Part shown: one piece after another, positions 1-5,875 of the stretch
Numbering within the stretch: position 1 is the first letter of the stretch
How the letters are laid out: each line of letters opens with the position of its first letter
Assembly (NCBI GenBank): GCA_030526765.1
Contig: JAUNCB010000062.1
Coordinates: 1-6,722 of the forward strand
DNA from: Bacillota bacterium
GTDB taxonomy: Bacteria; Bacillota; Clostridia; Lachnospirales; Anaerotignaceae
Direction of reading: 5' to 3'
Length of the DNA stretch: 6,722 nt
The notes under the pieces: generated by a model
What the model was told of the DNA's origin: nothing
The model's database searches: none
Seen by the model: only the letters and a program-made list of their open reading frames with translations
Position numbers and translations under genes: made by a program

Positions 1-296
1 CTGTGCTGGCAGGTGCTGATCTGGGGATCGCCATGGGCGGGATCGGCTCCGATGCCGCCATTGAAGCAGCGGATGTGGTTCTGATGGAGGATGACATCGG
101 CAAGCTGGCAGTGGGGATACGAATCGCCCGAAGCACCAGAAGGATCGTTCGGCAGAATATCGTGTTTGCACTGGGATGTAAGGCGCTGGTTCTGGTGCTT
201 TCCGTATTTGGTATTGCATCCATGTGGATGGCAGTGTTTGCGGATGTGGGTGTCTGCGTGCTGGCGATTCTGAATTCCATGCGGAAAAAGGACTGA
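1..296 (+). CDS. Heavy-metal P1B-type ATPase, C-terminal fragment (Zn/Cd/Pb type)
   Basis: This is the last 98 or so residues of a membrane cation pump; the gene begins before the window. The first visible residues (VLAGADLGIAMG) are the end of the P-domain hinge region that follows the GDGxNDAPAL motif in P-type ATPases. Next come the conserved AADVVLM stretch and two C-terminal membrane helices. Counting from base 3, Asn52 and Lys60 form an N(x)7K pattern in the penultimate helix, and Asp81-x-Gly83 follows 20 residues later in the last helix. That pattern is the known signature of the P1B-2 subgroup, which exports Zn2+, Cd2+ or Pb2+ (ZntA/CadA). The protein ends in the short basic tail RKKD. 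The metal-binding N terminus and the CPC motif are outside the window, so the substrate is inferred from the last two helices only. A hairpin terminator follows 22 bases after the stop. Confidence 0.9.
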   Translation, partial: VLAGADLGIAMGGIGSDAAIEAADVVLMEDDIGKLAVGIRIARSTRRIVRQNIVFALGCKALVLVLSVFGIASMWMAVFADVGVCVLAILNSMRKKD

Positions 297-318
297 AAAC
301 GACAGAAGAAATGCATAA

Positions 319-354
319 AGAAAGGATGCTCTAAGGAGCATCCTTTTGTTTTTG
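319..354. terminator. Intrinsic terminator between convergent genes, probably bidirectional
   Basis: A perfect 11-bp stem pairs 321-331 (AAAGGATGCTC) with 336-346 around a 4-base loop, followed on the + strand by a T-rich run (TTTTGTTTTT). It ends the P1B ATPase transcript. On the minus strand the same stem is followed by TTTCTTTAT, so it may also stop the DUF951 operon arriving from the other side. Confidence 0.85.
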
Positions 355-359
355 ATGTG

Positions 360-383
360 AGCTTCCCCGAAGGAAGCTTCGGG
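360..383. repeat. Overlapping inverted repeats near the end of the minus operon
   Basis: Two overlapping hairpins can form here. One pairs AGCTTCC (360-366) with GGAAGCT (372-378). The other pairs CCCGAAG (366-372) with CTTCGGG (377-383). They share bases and cannot form together. Neither is followed by a clear T run, so they are not convincing terminators alone. They lie between the DUF951 stop and the terminator at 319-354. Confidence 0.45.
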
Positions 384-396
384 AAAAGAAGGGGGA

Positions 397-600
397 TTAT
401 TCCTCCGCCTGGGGCTGTGCCCCGGAGGAAAGAACCTTTTTGACATTTTTTTCGAATTTCACTCTGGGCAGCATGACCATGTGACCGCAGCCGCAGCATT
501 TGATGCGAAAATCGATGCCGGTTCTGAGGATCTCCCACTGGGCAGAGCCGCAGGGGTGACTTTTTTTCATCTGCACAATATCGCCTACAGAAAAATCCAT
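397..600 (-). CDS. DUF951 family protein
   Basis: A 67-residue soluble protein that matches the Firmicutes DUF951 family (B. subtilis YyzM is a member, from memory). The diagnostic parts are the N-terminal VGDIVQMKKSHPCGS, the central WEILRTGIDFRIKC with its cluster of cysteines (Cys17, Cys35, Cys36, Cys38), and MLPRVKFEKNVKK. The Cys-rich centre followed by a basic stretch suggests a small zinc-ribbon-like or nucleic-acid-binding fold. That is inference, because the family has no assigned function. The tail after residue 57 is low in complexity and rich in Gln, Ala and Glu. It is the last gene of the minus operon, and its ATG is only 3 nt after the mscS stop. Its AAGGAGG ribosome binding site (610-616) lies within the final Lys-Glu-Ala codons of mscS, so translation is probably coupled. 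In other Firmicutes the family is commonly found beside MscS or YchF genes, which fits this neighbour. Confidence 0.88.
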   Translation of the reverse strand: MDFSVGDIVQMKKSHPCGSAQWEILRTGIDFRIKCCGCGHMVMLPRVKFEKNVKKVLSSGAQPQAEE

Positions 601-603
601 TGC

Positions 604-1464
604 TTACGCCTCCTTCACCAGATGTACCACCTGCTGAGGGAAGGGGATCTCGATGTTTTCTTCGTCAAAGCGGTTTTTGATACGGCGGCGCAGTTCTGCT
701 TCCACACCCAGTGCTGTTTTGATCTTACATTTTGCAACCACCTTCAGGGTAACAGCGGAATCATCCAGACCGATTACGCCTGCAACAACGGGGGTTTCCA
801 TAATTTCGTCAATATCTGTGGTTTTTTCCATTTCATCCTTCAGTACAGCAATGGCACGGTCGATGCTTTCGCCGTAAGCAATGCCCACGGTTACCACAGC
901 ATTGATAAATTCAACACAGTTATTTGTTACAGTGCCAACGGAGCCATTGGGGATGATGTGTACGGCACCCATGGGGTCACGCAGCTTTGTGGAGCGCAGG
1001 GTGATGCTTTCCACTGTACCTGTGATGCCCTGAATGGTTACCACGTCGCCAACGGCATAATGATCTTCAAACAGGATGAAGAAGCCCTCCATCATATCGC
1101 CTGCGATACCCTGTGCACCCAGACCGATGGCAACAGAGCCTGCGGATGCGATCACCAGAAGAGATTCTGTGGGTACGCCCAGCTCCTTCAGTACAGAAAC
1201 CAGACCGATGAAATAGATCACATATTTCAGTACGCTGGCGGAAACGGTGCTGATGGTGCCTGCCTTTCTTTCGGACATGGAAAGGCTTTTTCTCTGTACC
1301 TGTGACTGCAGGATCTTATTGATGAGTTTGCTGGAAAGACGGATCATCAGCCAGCAGAGAAAGAGTGTGAATGCCAGATGCAGCAGCTTCATCAGCCCTG
1401 ACAGGAGCAGGGAACCGCCAAAAAGACCTGTCAAGCCCATGGTAAAGTTATCAAATGCGTTCAT
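604..1464 (-). CDS. mscS: MscS-family small-conductance mechanosensitive channel
   Basis: A 286-residue membrane channel, the same length as E. coli MscS, that opens under membrane tension to release solutes on hypo-osmotic shock. Hydrophobic helices lie at about 18-42, 73-93 and 101-130. The third carries the small-residue-rich pore helix (IASAGSVAIGLGAQG), followed by the family's GDVVTIQGITGTVESITLRST beta-domain entry at 139-159. IPNGSV at 171-175 and IPFPQ at 274-278 are the typical cytoplasmic-domain motifs. The start chosen is the ATG at 1464: the AGGAGG at 1474-1479 is 9 nt upstream of it but only 3 nt from an in-frame TTG at 1470. The ribosome binding site is formed by the last two Arg codons of the upstream hydrolase gene. 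The oligomeric state (heptamer) is known for the family and is not visible here. Whether it works as the main MscS or as a YkuT-like paralogue cannot be told. Confidence 0.93.
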   Translation of the reverse strand: MNAFDNFTMGLTGLFGGSLLLSGLMKLLHLAFTLFLCWLMIRLSSKLINKILQSQVQRKSLSMSERKAGTISTVSASVLKYVIYFIGLVSVLKELGVPTESLLVIASAGSVAIGLGAQGIAGDMMEGFFILFEDHYAVGDVVTIQGITGTVESITLRSTKLRDPMGAVHIIPNGSVGTVTNNCVEFINAVVTVGIAYGESIDRAIAVLKDEMEKTTDIDEIMETPVVAGVIGLDDSAVTLKVVAKCKIKTALGVEAELRRRIKNRFDEENIEIPFPQQVVHLVKEA

Positions 1465-1470
1465 AATCAA

Positions 1471-2175
1471 TTACCTCCTGTTCTGTTTGTGGTCTGCGGC
1501 AGCCTTTAAGAATGCTGTGAAGAGCAGACCCATTTCTTCGGTTTTCATTGCCTCGGGATGCCACTGCACACCTACGGCAAAGGTGCAGTCCTCATGCTCG
1601 ATGGCTTCGATCAGCCCGTCTGCGCTTCTGGCGATGATGCGGAAGCCTTCGCCCGGAATGGAGCAGGACTGATGGTGCAGGGTATTGACGACAGTGCGTC
1701 TGTTTTCCCAGAGGTTGGTCAAAAGTGTGTTTTCCTCCACGAAGATGCTGTGGGTGCCGTAGGAACGGGGTGCCTGCTGGATATGCTTCAGTGTGGTTCC
1801 CGCCTGTACCCCGATATCCTGATAGATCTTTCCGCCGGTCACGATGTTCATGACCTGCATGCCGCGGCAGATGCCAAGCAGGGGCAGATCCTTTTCGAGA
1901 GCCTCCTGACACAGACGCATTTCGTAGGCATCCCGCAGGGGATTGATCTCGCCGCTCTGGTGGAGGGGTTCCTCGCCGAAGAGCAGGGGATCGATGTCGC
2001 CGCCGCCGGTCAGGAGCAGACCGTCCAGAAAGTCGGGCAGGCTCTGATGGGGCAGGAGCAGGATCGGATAGCCGCCTGCCTTTTCAATGGCAAGGGCATA
2101 GTCCTCGTGAAGGGAGTATTCTTTGGTTTCATAAGAGTAGTTCGGCGAAATGCCGATGACAGGTTTTCTTTGCAT
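1471..2175 (-). CDS. Class I glutamine amidotransferase-like hydrolase (gamma-glutamyl-GABA hydrolase / peptidase C26 family)
   Basis: A 234-residue cytosolic enzyme of the PuuD/peptidase C26 family. Such enzymes cleave gamma-glutamyl amide bonds, in PuuD's case gamma-glutamyl-GABA to glutamate and GABA. It begins with the typical KPVIGISPNY strand. It then has LLLTGGGDIDPLLFGEEP at 53-70, the nucleophile elbow LGICRGMQ with Cys103, the VNTLHHQS motif at 163-170, and VGVQWHPE with His206 and Glu208 completing the Cys-His-Glu triad. All catalytic residues are present and the length is normal for the family. No other putrescine-degradation genes are visible, so the true substrate is unknown; it could be another gamma-glutamyl compound. 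It is the first gene of the minus operon. AAGGAG lies 11 nt upstream of the ATG, and the promoter at 2209-2237 leaves a 5' UTR of about 25 nt. Its stop codon is 6 nt before the mscS start. Confidence 0.92.
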   Translation of the reverse strand: MQRKPVIGISPNYSYETKEYSLHEDYALAIEKAGGYPILLLPHQSLPDFLDGLLLTGGGDIDPLLFGEEPLHQSGEINPLRDAYEMRLCQEALEKDLPLLGICRGMQVMNIVTGGKIYQDIGVQAGTTLKHIQQAPRSYGTHSIFVEENTLLTNLWENRRTVVNTLHHQSCSIPGEGFRIIARSADGLIEAIEHEDCTFAVGVQWHPEAMKTEEMGLLFTAFLKAAADHKQNRR

Positions 2176-2208
2176 AGCTCTGATTACTCCTTAAAAAGAT
2201 TCCCTATC

Positions 2209-2237
2209 AGTATACAGAAGAAGTCCTTTTTTTGCAA
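2209..2237 (-). promoter_or_regulatory. Sigma-A-type promoter of the hydrolase-mscS-DUF951 operon
   Basis: Read on the minus strand, TTGCAA (2232-2237) and TATACT (2209-2214) are separated by exactly 17 nt. This is a near-consensus housekeeping promoter. The predicted start of transcription, near 2202, leaves about 25 nt before the ATG at 2175, including an AAGGAG ribosome binding site. Confidence 0.8.
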
Positions 2238-2288
2238 TCATTCTGAAGAAAAGTCGGGATAATGGCGCATACTTTCAAGAATACGGAA

Positions 2289-2322
2289 GATTTTTAGCAG
2301 GATGAAAACGATTTTAGCGGGA
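2289..2322 (+). repeat. Imperfect direct repeat upstream of the mtnN promoter
   Basis: GATTTTTAGCAGGA at 2289-2302 is nearly repeated as GATTTTAGCGGGA at 2310-2322. The two copies start 21 bp apart, about two helical turns, and end about 20 bp before the -35 box of the mtnN promoter. The placement would suit a regulator's tandem binding site, but two short AT-rich copies could also be chance. A small CCCC-AAA-GGGG inverted repeat follows at 2326-2336. Confidence 0.35.
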
Positions 2323-2342
2323 AGTCCCCAAAGGGGTGGGTA

Positions 2343-2372
2343 TTGCAGGAAGACAGATAAATGTGGTATAAT
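2343..2372 (+). promoter_or_regulatory. Promoter of the mtnN unit
   Basis: TTGCAG (2343-2348) and a perfect TATAAT (2367-2372) are 18 nt apart, with TG at 2364-2365 giving an extended -10 element. This predicts transcription starting near 2379 and an untranslated leader of about 134 nt before the mtnN ATG. Confidence 0.8.
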
Positions 2373-2378
2373 TTCCAA

Positions 2379-2512
2379 TAATCGGATCTGCAGGGCACAG
2401 GCAGTTTGTTTTCGGTGCGTTGCAGAGGGAGCATACAGAAGAAAAGAAAAAGAAATCTTTTTCCGCAGGGCGGAGAAGAAACGAAAATAGACAGACAGGA
2501 GATGAAGCGGAA
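2379..2512 (+). other. Leader of mtnN with alternative hairpins, no known riboswitch recognised
   Basis: This stretch lies between the predicted transcription start and the mtnN ATG. GAAAAAG (2446-2452) can pair with CTTTTTC (2457-2463). Alternatively, 2459-2466 (TTTTCCGC) can pair with 2470-2477 (GCGGAGAA) around a 3-base loop, with one G-U pair. The two hairpins share bases and exclude each other. The ribosome binding site is AGGAG at 2497-2501. I do not recognise a SAM, SAH or other known riboswitch core, and no T-run terminator is present. Confidence 0.4.
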
Positions 2513-3211
2513 ATGAAAACCATCGGCATCATCGGTGCAATGGCAGAAGAAATTGCGTATCTGAAGGAAAAAGTGGAAATCGTTACAACAAAAAATGTGA
2601 TTGGTCTGGATTTTCATGTTGGGAAGTTTGGCGGAAACAGCATCGTGCTGGTTATCAGCGGCATCGGCAAGGTGAATGCTGCGGTGTGTACGCAGGTGCT
2701 GATCGATCATTTCGGTGTGGATTATATCATCAATACGGGGTGTGCAGGTGCAGTCAGCGCAGAGCTGGGTATCGGCGATATCCTGATCTCCACAGATGCG
2801 GTGCAGCACGATATGGACACCTCCCTGCTGGGGGATCCTGTGGGTATGATCCCCAGACTTGCGGAAAGCTATTTCAAGGCGGATGAAATGCTGGTGCAGA
2901 TCGCCTGTCAGGCGGCAGAGGAAGCATCGGAGGAATATAAGGTCGTGCGGGGCAGAGTTGCCAGCGGCGATCAGTTTATCGGCACAAAGGAAGGCAAGGA
3001 GCGCATCAGAAGACTGGTGCAGGGGGACTGCGCAGAAATGGAAGGGGCGGCCATCGCCCATGCCTGCTGGCTGAACCGTATCCCCTTTGTGGTGATCCGT
3101 GCGATCTCTGACAGTGCCGATGAGGAAGCAAGTATGTCTTTTGAACAGTTCGTTCTGCTGGCAGCAAAGCGCAGCAGCGAGCTGGTGGAAAAAATGCTGG
3201 AAAAAATGTGA
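2513..3211 (+). CDS. mtnN: 5'-methylthioadenosine/S-adenosylhomocysteine nucleosidase
   Basis: A 232-residue cytosolic enzyme, the same length as E. coli MTAN. It hydrolyses the N-glycosidic bond of MTA and SAH (and of 5'-deoxyadenosine) to release adenine. It therefore feeds methionine salvage, relieves product inhibition of methyltransferases and supplies the S-ribosylhomocysteine branch. The N-terminal KTIGIIGAMAEE contains the catalytic Glu12. ISGIGKVNAA (48-57) and NTGCAGA (74-80) form the purine/ribose pocket. The EMEGAAIAH motif carries ribose-binding Glu177, and RAISD carries the general acid Asp200. The start at 2513 fits the family N terminus and has AGGAG 11 nt upstream. The frame stays open further back to a TTG at 2420, but that 31-residue extension is Lys/Arg-rich and not family-like. 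It is the first gene of a two-gene unit; a 27-nt gap separates it from the next gene. Confidence 0.96.
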   Translation: MKTIGIIGAMAEEIAYLKEKVEIVTTKNVIGLDFHVGKFGGNSIVLVISGIGKVNAAVCTQVLIDHFGVDYIINTGCAGAVSAELGIGDILISTDAVQHDMDTSLLGDPVGMIPRLAESYFKADEMLVQIACQAAEEASEEYKVVRGRVASGDQFIGTKEGKERIRRLVQGDCAEMEGAAIAHACWLNRIPFVVIRAISDSADEEASMSFEQFVLLAAKRSSELVEKMLEKM

Positions 3212-3238
3212 TTTGATTTAAGGAAGGGATGATCTCCA

Positions 3239-3694
3239 ATGACAGCAAAGACCCATGGCTATATCACAAAAGAAATCGAACTGGAGCAGATTTATCAGTT
3301 TATTCTGAAATATTTTGATGCTGAGGCTAAGGTAAACAGATATGAAAACCGTTTTGGCGAAAGCAATGAAATGGCAGTTTATTTCACTTATAAGGGCGAA
3401 GAAAGAAGACTGTTCACCATGATCTATAAGAGCCGGAAATTCTCCAGAACCGGCGAAAAGGCAAGACTGGTATTCCTGGATCTGGATTACTGGGGGCACA
3501 GTGTAGAGATCATGCGCTCCATCATGTCTTATTTCAGCGGCTGGCTGGATGAAAATGACTGCGATAAGGAAGATGCATACTACATCGAAGAACAGCCTGA
3601 CGGCGTAGTTCCCAATATCATCAAGATCACCAGAAAAGAACTGAACAGAAAGCTGGGCGGCATGGTCGTTATCATTGAGGACGACGAAGAATAA
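3239..3694 (+). CDS. Hypothetical protein, 151 residues, downstream of mtnN
   Basis: I do not recognise this family. The protein is soluble, with no signal peptide or membrane segment. It begins with a predicted helical stretch (EIELEQIYQFILKYF, 12-26). An alternating beta-like segment follows (MAVYFTYKGEERRLFTMIYKS, 45-65), then RLVFLDLDYWGHSVEIMRSIMSYF (76-99). The C terminus is GGMVVIIEDDEE, where a hydrophobic strand runs into an acidic tail. The mixed alpha/beta pattern, one Cys (108) and two Trp (85, 102) suggest a small compact domain with no obvious catalytic motif. The ATG at 3239 is preceded by AAGGAAGG, 11 nt away. An ATG at 3229 is out of frame. The gene follows mtnN by 27 nt with no promoter between and ends 6 nt before a strong terminator, so it is probably co-transcribed with mtnN. 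A shared role in SAM by-product metabolism cannot be claimed from this alone. Confidence 0.8.
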   Translation: MTAKTHGYITKEIELEQIYQFILKYFDAEAKVNRYENRFGESNEMAVYFTYKGEERRLFTMIYKSRKFSRTGEKARLVFLDLDYWGHSVEIMRSIMSYFSGWLDENDCDKEDAYYIEEQPDGVVPNIIKITRKELNRKLGGMVVIIEDDEE

Positions 3695-3700
3695 GCGGCA

Positions 3701-3733
3701 AAAAGCCATCTCCTTGGGGGATGGCTTTTCTAT
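3701..3733 (+). terminator. Intrinsic terminator of the mtnN unit
   Basis: AAAAGCCATCTCC (3701-3713) pairs with GGGGATGGCTTTT (3717-3729), a 13-bp stem with one G-U pair and a 3-base loop. The right arm ends in TTTT and runs into CTATTTC. It begins 6 nt after the stop of the 151-residue gene. Confidence 0.88.
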
Positions 3734-3765
3734 TTCACCAAAAATGAGAGAAATAGTAGGAATTC

Positions 3766-3795
3766 TTGCTATTTCCCTTTCCTTTGTGCTATACT
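3766..3795 (+). promoter_or_regulatory. Promoter of the hypothetical-mtaB unit
   Basis: TTGCTA (3766-3771) and TATACT (3790-3795) are 18 nt apart, with TG at 3787-3788 as an extended -10. It sits directly downstream of the mtnN-unit terminator and predicts a transcript start near 3802, about 30 nt before the chosen ATG at 3832. Confidence 0.75.
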
Positions 3796-3831
3796 GAAAG
3801 ATAATCGACCGCAGAAGGGATGGTGGCAGAA

Positions 3832-4383
3832 ATGACAGATGACAGAGATATTCGTGCAGTGGTGGACGAGGACATTGCCCATGCGGAAGCGGTATGGGAG
3901 GCTTCCTCCTATGACAGTGATGCCATGGAGGAACTGTTTTATCGCCTGATGGAGCATTACGGCGATCAGATCGATGGCTTTGTGCGGGGGCTGCGGGTCA
4001 TTCAGTCTGATGAAGCAACGGCAGATCTGGCAAGGGTCTATCGGGAGAATGTGAAAGCCATGCTGGAGCGGCTGAAGGTTTTTCGGGAAAACAATTACAG
4101 CAACGAAGGACTGCTGGAATATTATATTGAACGGGAAAGACAGATCGTGGATTATGATGCGGATTTCACGGCTGTTCGGCTGGAGCTGGGGCTGATGGAG
4201 CTTTCCCGCGGTGAGCGGGAGGAGATCATCTCCCATCTGGATGAGATGGAGGAGATCTGTGCCAGAGTGCTTCCGCTGAAGGAAAAATGGGAAGGGCTCA
4301 GAGAGCATCTGGTGTGGCTTTCCGGCAAGGAGATGCAGGTGGCATTGAAGCTGCTGCCTCTGTTTTTCCGCATCAATGGTTAA
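3832..4383 (+). CDS. Hypothetical helical protein, 183 residues, upstream of mtaB
   Basis: I do not recognise this family. The protein is strongly acidic and appears almost entirely alpha-helical: long runs rich in Glu, Leu, Arg and Met with few Pro or Gly, for example 31-42, 66-84, 112-147 and 149-178. It has no membrane segment, signal peptide, Cys-rich motif or obvious catalytic motif. The spacing of Leu, Ile and Met in 118-160 suggests a helical bundle or short coiled coil. The start is ambiguous. ATG 3832 has GGGA-type Shine-Dalgarno bases about 11 nt upstream, whereas ATG 3820 and GTG 3823 sit almost on top of that purine run. I prefer 3832, with low certainty over the extra four residues. 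It is the first gene after the promoter at 3766-3795. The gap to the mtaB ATG is 43 nt with no visible terminator, so the two genes are probably co-transcribed. Confidence 0.78.
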   Translation: MTDDRDIRAVVDEDIAHAEAVWEASSYDSDAMEELFYRLMEHYGDQIDGFVRGLRVIQSDEATADLARVYRENVKAMLERLKVFRENNYSNEGLLEYYIERERQIVDYDADFTAVRLELGLMELSRGEREEIISHLDEMEEICARVLPLKEKWEGLREHLVWLSGKEMQVALKLLPLFFRING

Positions 4384-4426
4384 ATATGGGGAAAGATACA
4401 GAAACTCATTAAGGAGCGTTTGGAAT

Positions 4427-5725
4427 ATGAAAAAAGCGGCAAGTTTTGCTTTGGGCTGCAAGGTAAATCAATATGAAAGTGAAGCCATTGCAGAGCTGTT
4501 TCAGGAGAAGGGCTACGAGATCGTAGGCATTGAGGAAGCAGCGGATGTTTATGTGATCAATACCTGTACGGTAACGAATTTCGGGGATAAAAAGTCCCGT
4601 CAGCTGATCCGTAAGGTGAAACGGCAGAATGAAAATGCCATTGTGGCGGTGGTGGGCTGTTATGCCCAGACAGCACCGGAGGAGCTGATGCAGGTGACGG
4701 GTGTGAATCTGGTCATCGGCACCAAGGATCGGGCGCAGATCGTGGAAATGGTGGAAAATTACGATCGGGCAAAGGGCGTGGAAAATCATGTTTCCGATAT
4801 CATGAAGGAGAGGATATTTGAACCCCTTTCCATTCAGAAGCTTTCCAACCGTACCAGAGCTTATCTGAAGATACAGGATGGCTGCAGCCAGTATTGCTCC
4901 TACTGTATCATCCCCTACGCAAGGGGTCCCATCCGCAGCAGAGAGCCGGAGGATGTGATCGCAGAGGTGAAGCGGCTGGCGGAAAACGGCTTTCAGGAGG
5001 TTGTGCTGACAGGCATCCATGTGGCAAGCTACGGCAAGGACAGAAGGGATACCTCTCTTCTGGATATCCTGCGGCAGGTGCATGAAGTGGAAGGCATTGA
5101 GCGTATCCGCTTCAGCTCCATTGAGCCGAATGTGGTGACGGAGGAATTTGCCCGTACCATGGCGGAGCTGCCGAAGGTGTGCGATCATTTCCATCTTTCT
5201 CTGCAGAGCGGCTGCGATAAGACATTAAAGGAAATGAACCGAAAATACGATACGGAGAAATACAGACAGGCGGCGGCGACCCTGCGGAAATATCTCCCCG
5301 AGGTGGCACTGACTACGGATATTATTGTGGGCTTTCCCGGGGAAACGGAAGCGGATTTTCAGGAAAGCTATGCGTTTGCTAAGGAAATCGGCTTTGCGAA
5401 GATCCATGTATTCCCCTATTCCCCCAAGCGGGGCACACCTGCGGCGGCAAGAAAGGATCAGCTGCTCAATAGTGTGAAATCGGAGCGCAGCCATAAGCTG
5501 ATGGAGCTGAGTGATGCCATGGCAGATGCTTTCCTGCAGAACTATATCGGGAAGGATGTGGAGGTGCTCTTTGAACGGGCTGTGGAAGACGGTGTTTACG
5601 AAGGGCATACCACCAATTATATCAAGGTACGGGCTGCATCCGAACAGGATCTGACAAATCGGATCTGTGCGGCAAGGATCCTGCGGGCGGAAAAAGAAGA
5701 GCTTTTTGGCACGGTGGATGCATAA
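4427..5725 (+). CDS. mtaB: tRNA (N6-L-threonylcarbamoyladenosine(37)-C2)-methylthiotransferase MtaB
   Basis: A 432-residue radical SAM methylthiotransferase that converts t6A37 to ms2t6A37 in ANN-decoding tRNAs such as tRNA-Lys, improving decoding accuracy. The N-terminal UPF0004 domain holds the three cluster ligands Cys11 (ALGCKVNQYES), Cys47 (NTCTVTN) and Cys78 (VVGCYAQ). The radical SAM domain carries CxxxCxxC at Cys153, Cys157 and Cys160, followed by PYARGPIRSR (163-172). Later come LTGIHVASYG (194-203), LSLQSGC (257-263) and DIIVGFPGE (298-306). About residues 372-430 form a C-terminal TRAM RNA-binding domain. The ALGCKVNQ opening and RGPIRSR separate it from MiaB and RimO. The ATG at 4427 has AAGGAG 10 nt upstream. 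An in-frame ATG at 4376 would overlap the upstream gene and lacks a good ribosome binding site. No clear terminator follows. Confidence 0.95.
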   Translation: MKKAASFALGCKVNQYESEAIAELFQEKGYEIVGIEEAADVYVINTCTVTNFGDKKSRQLIRKVKRQNENAIVAVVGCYAQTAPEELMQVTGVNLVIGTKDRAQIVEMVENYDRAKGVENHVSDIMKERIFEPLSIQKLSNRTRAYLKIQDGCSQYCSYCIIPYARGPIRSREPEDVIAEVKRLAENGFQEVVLTGIHVASYGKDRRDTSLLDILRQVHEVEGIERIRFSSIEPNVVTEEFARTMAELPKVCDHFHLSLQSGCDKTLKEMNRKYDTEKYRQAAATLRKYLPEVALTTDIIVGFPGETEADFQESYAFAKEIGFAKIHVFPYSPKRGTPAAARKDQLLNSVKSERSHKLMELSDAMADAFLQNYIGKDVEVLFERAVEDGVYEGHTTNYIKVRAASEQDLTNRICAARILRAEKEELFGTVDA

Positions 5726-5763
5726 GCAGGGGAATTTGTAATAATTATGTAAAGAATATATTG

Positions 5764-5792
5764 TTGCAATCGGCGGGTGTTTCGGGTATCAT
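5764..5792 (+). promoter_or_regulatory. Probable promoter of the ireB-ruvX unit
   Basis: TTGCAA (5764-5769) and TATCAT (5787-5792) are separated by 17 nt. The -35 is good and the -10 moderate. The predicted transcript start near 5799 gives a leader of about 77 nt before ireB. Because mtaB has no visible terminator, read-through from the upstream promoter may add to expression. Confidence 0.6.
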
Positions 5793-5842
5793 AAAAATAA
5801 TATGAAACGAAACCTGCATGAAAAAGCAGAAGAATGATATAA

Positions 5843-5856
5843 GCGGGAACTCCCGC
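5843..5856 (+). repeat. Short inverted repeat in the ireB leader
   Basis: GCGGG (5843-5847) pairs with CCCGC (5852-5856) around a 4-base loop. There is no T run, so it is not a terminator. It lies 6 nt before the GGAG ribosome binding site (5862-5865) of ireB and could affect initiation modestly; it may also be incidental. Confidence 0.35.
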
Positions 5857-5875
5857 AGATCGGAGCGTGAGGCGT

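Noticed and set aside
481..1305. A 274-codon open frame on the + strand opposite the mscS gene
   Set aside because: It starts at GTG without a ribosome binding site, reads as Cys/His-rich low-plausibility protein, and lies fully antisense to a clear MscS gene.
2232..2263. A second + strand promoter using TTGCAA (2232-2237) and GATAAT (2258-2263)
   Set aside because: The spacer is 20 nt, too long, and the palindromic TTGCAA is better explained as the -35 of the minus-strand promoter.
2302..2490. A 62-codon + strand frame across the mtnN promoter and leader
   Set aside because: Its start lies upstream of the predicted transcription start, it has no Shine-Dalgarno sequence, and the product is basic and unlike any family I know.
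2420..2512. N-terminal extension of MtnN from a TTG at 2420
   Set aside because: The 31 added residues are Lys/Arg/Glu-rich and not family-like, while ATG 2513 places the catalytic Glu at position 12 and has its own ribosome binding site.
2294..3061. A 255-codon minus-strand frame opposite mtnN
   Set aside because: Antisense to a well-supported enzyme gene; the translation is rich in Cys, His and Phe and shows no family-like motif.
4409..5194. A 261-codon minus-strand frame opposite mtaB
   Set aside because: Antisense shadow of a conserved radical SAM gene, with no ribosome binding site or recognisable motif.
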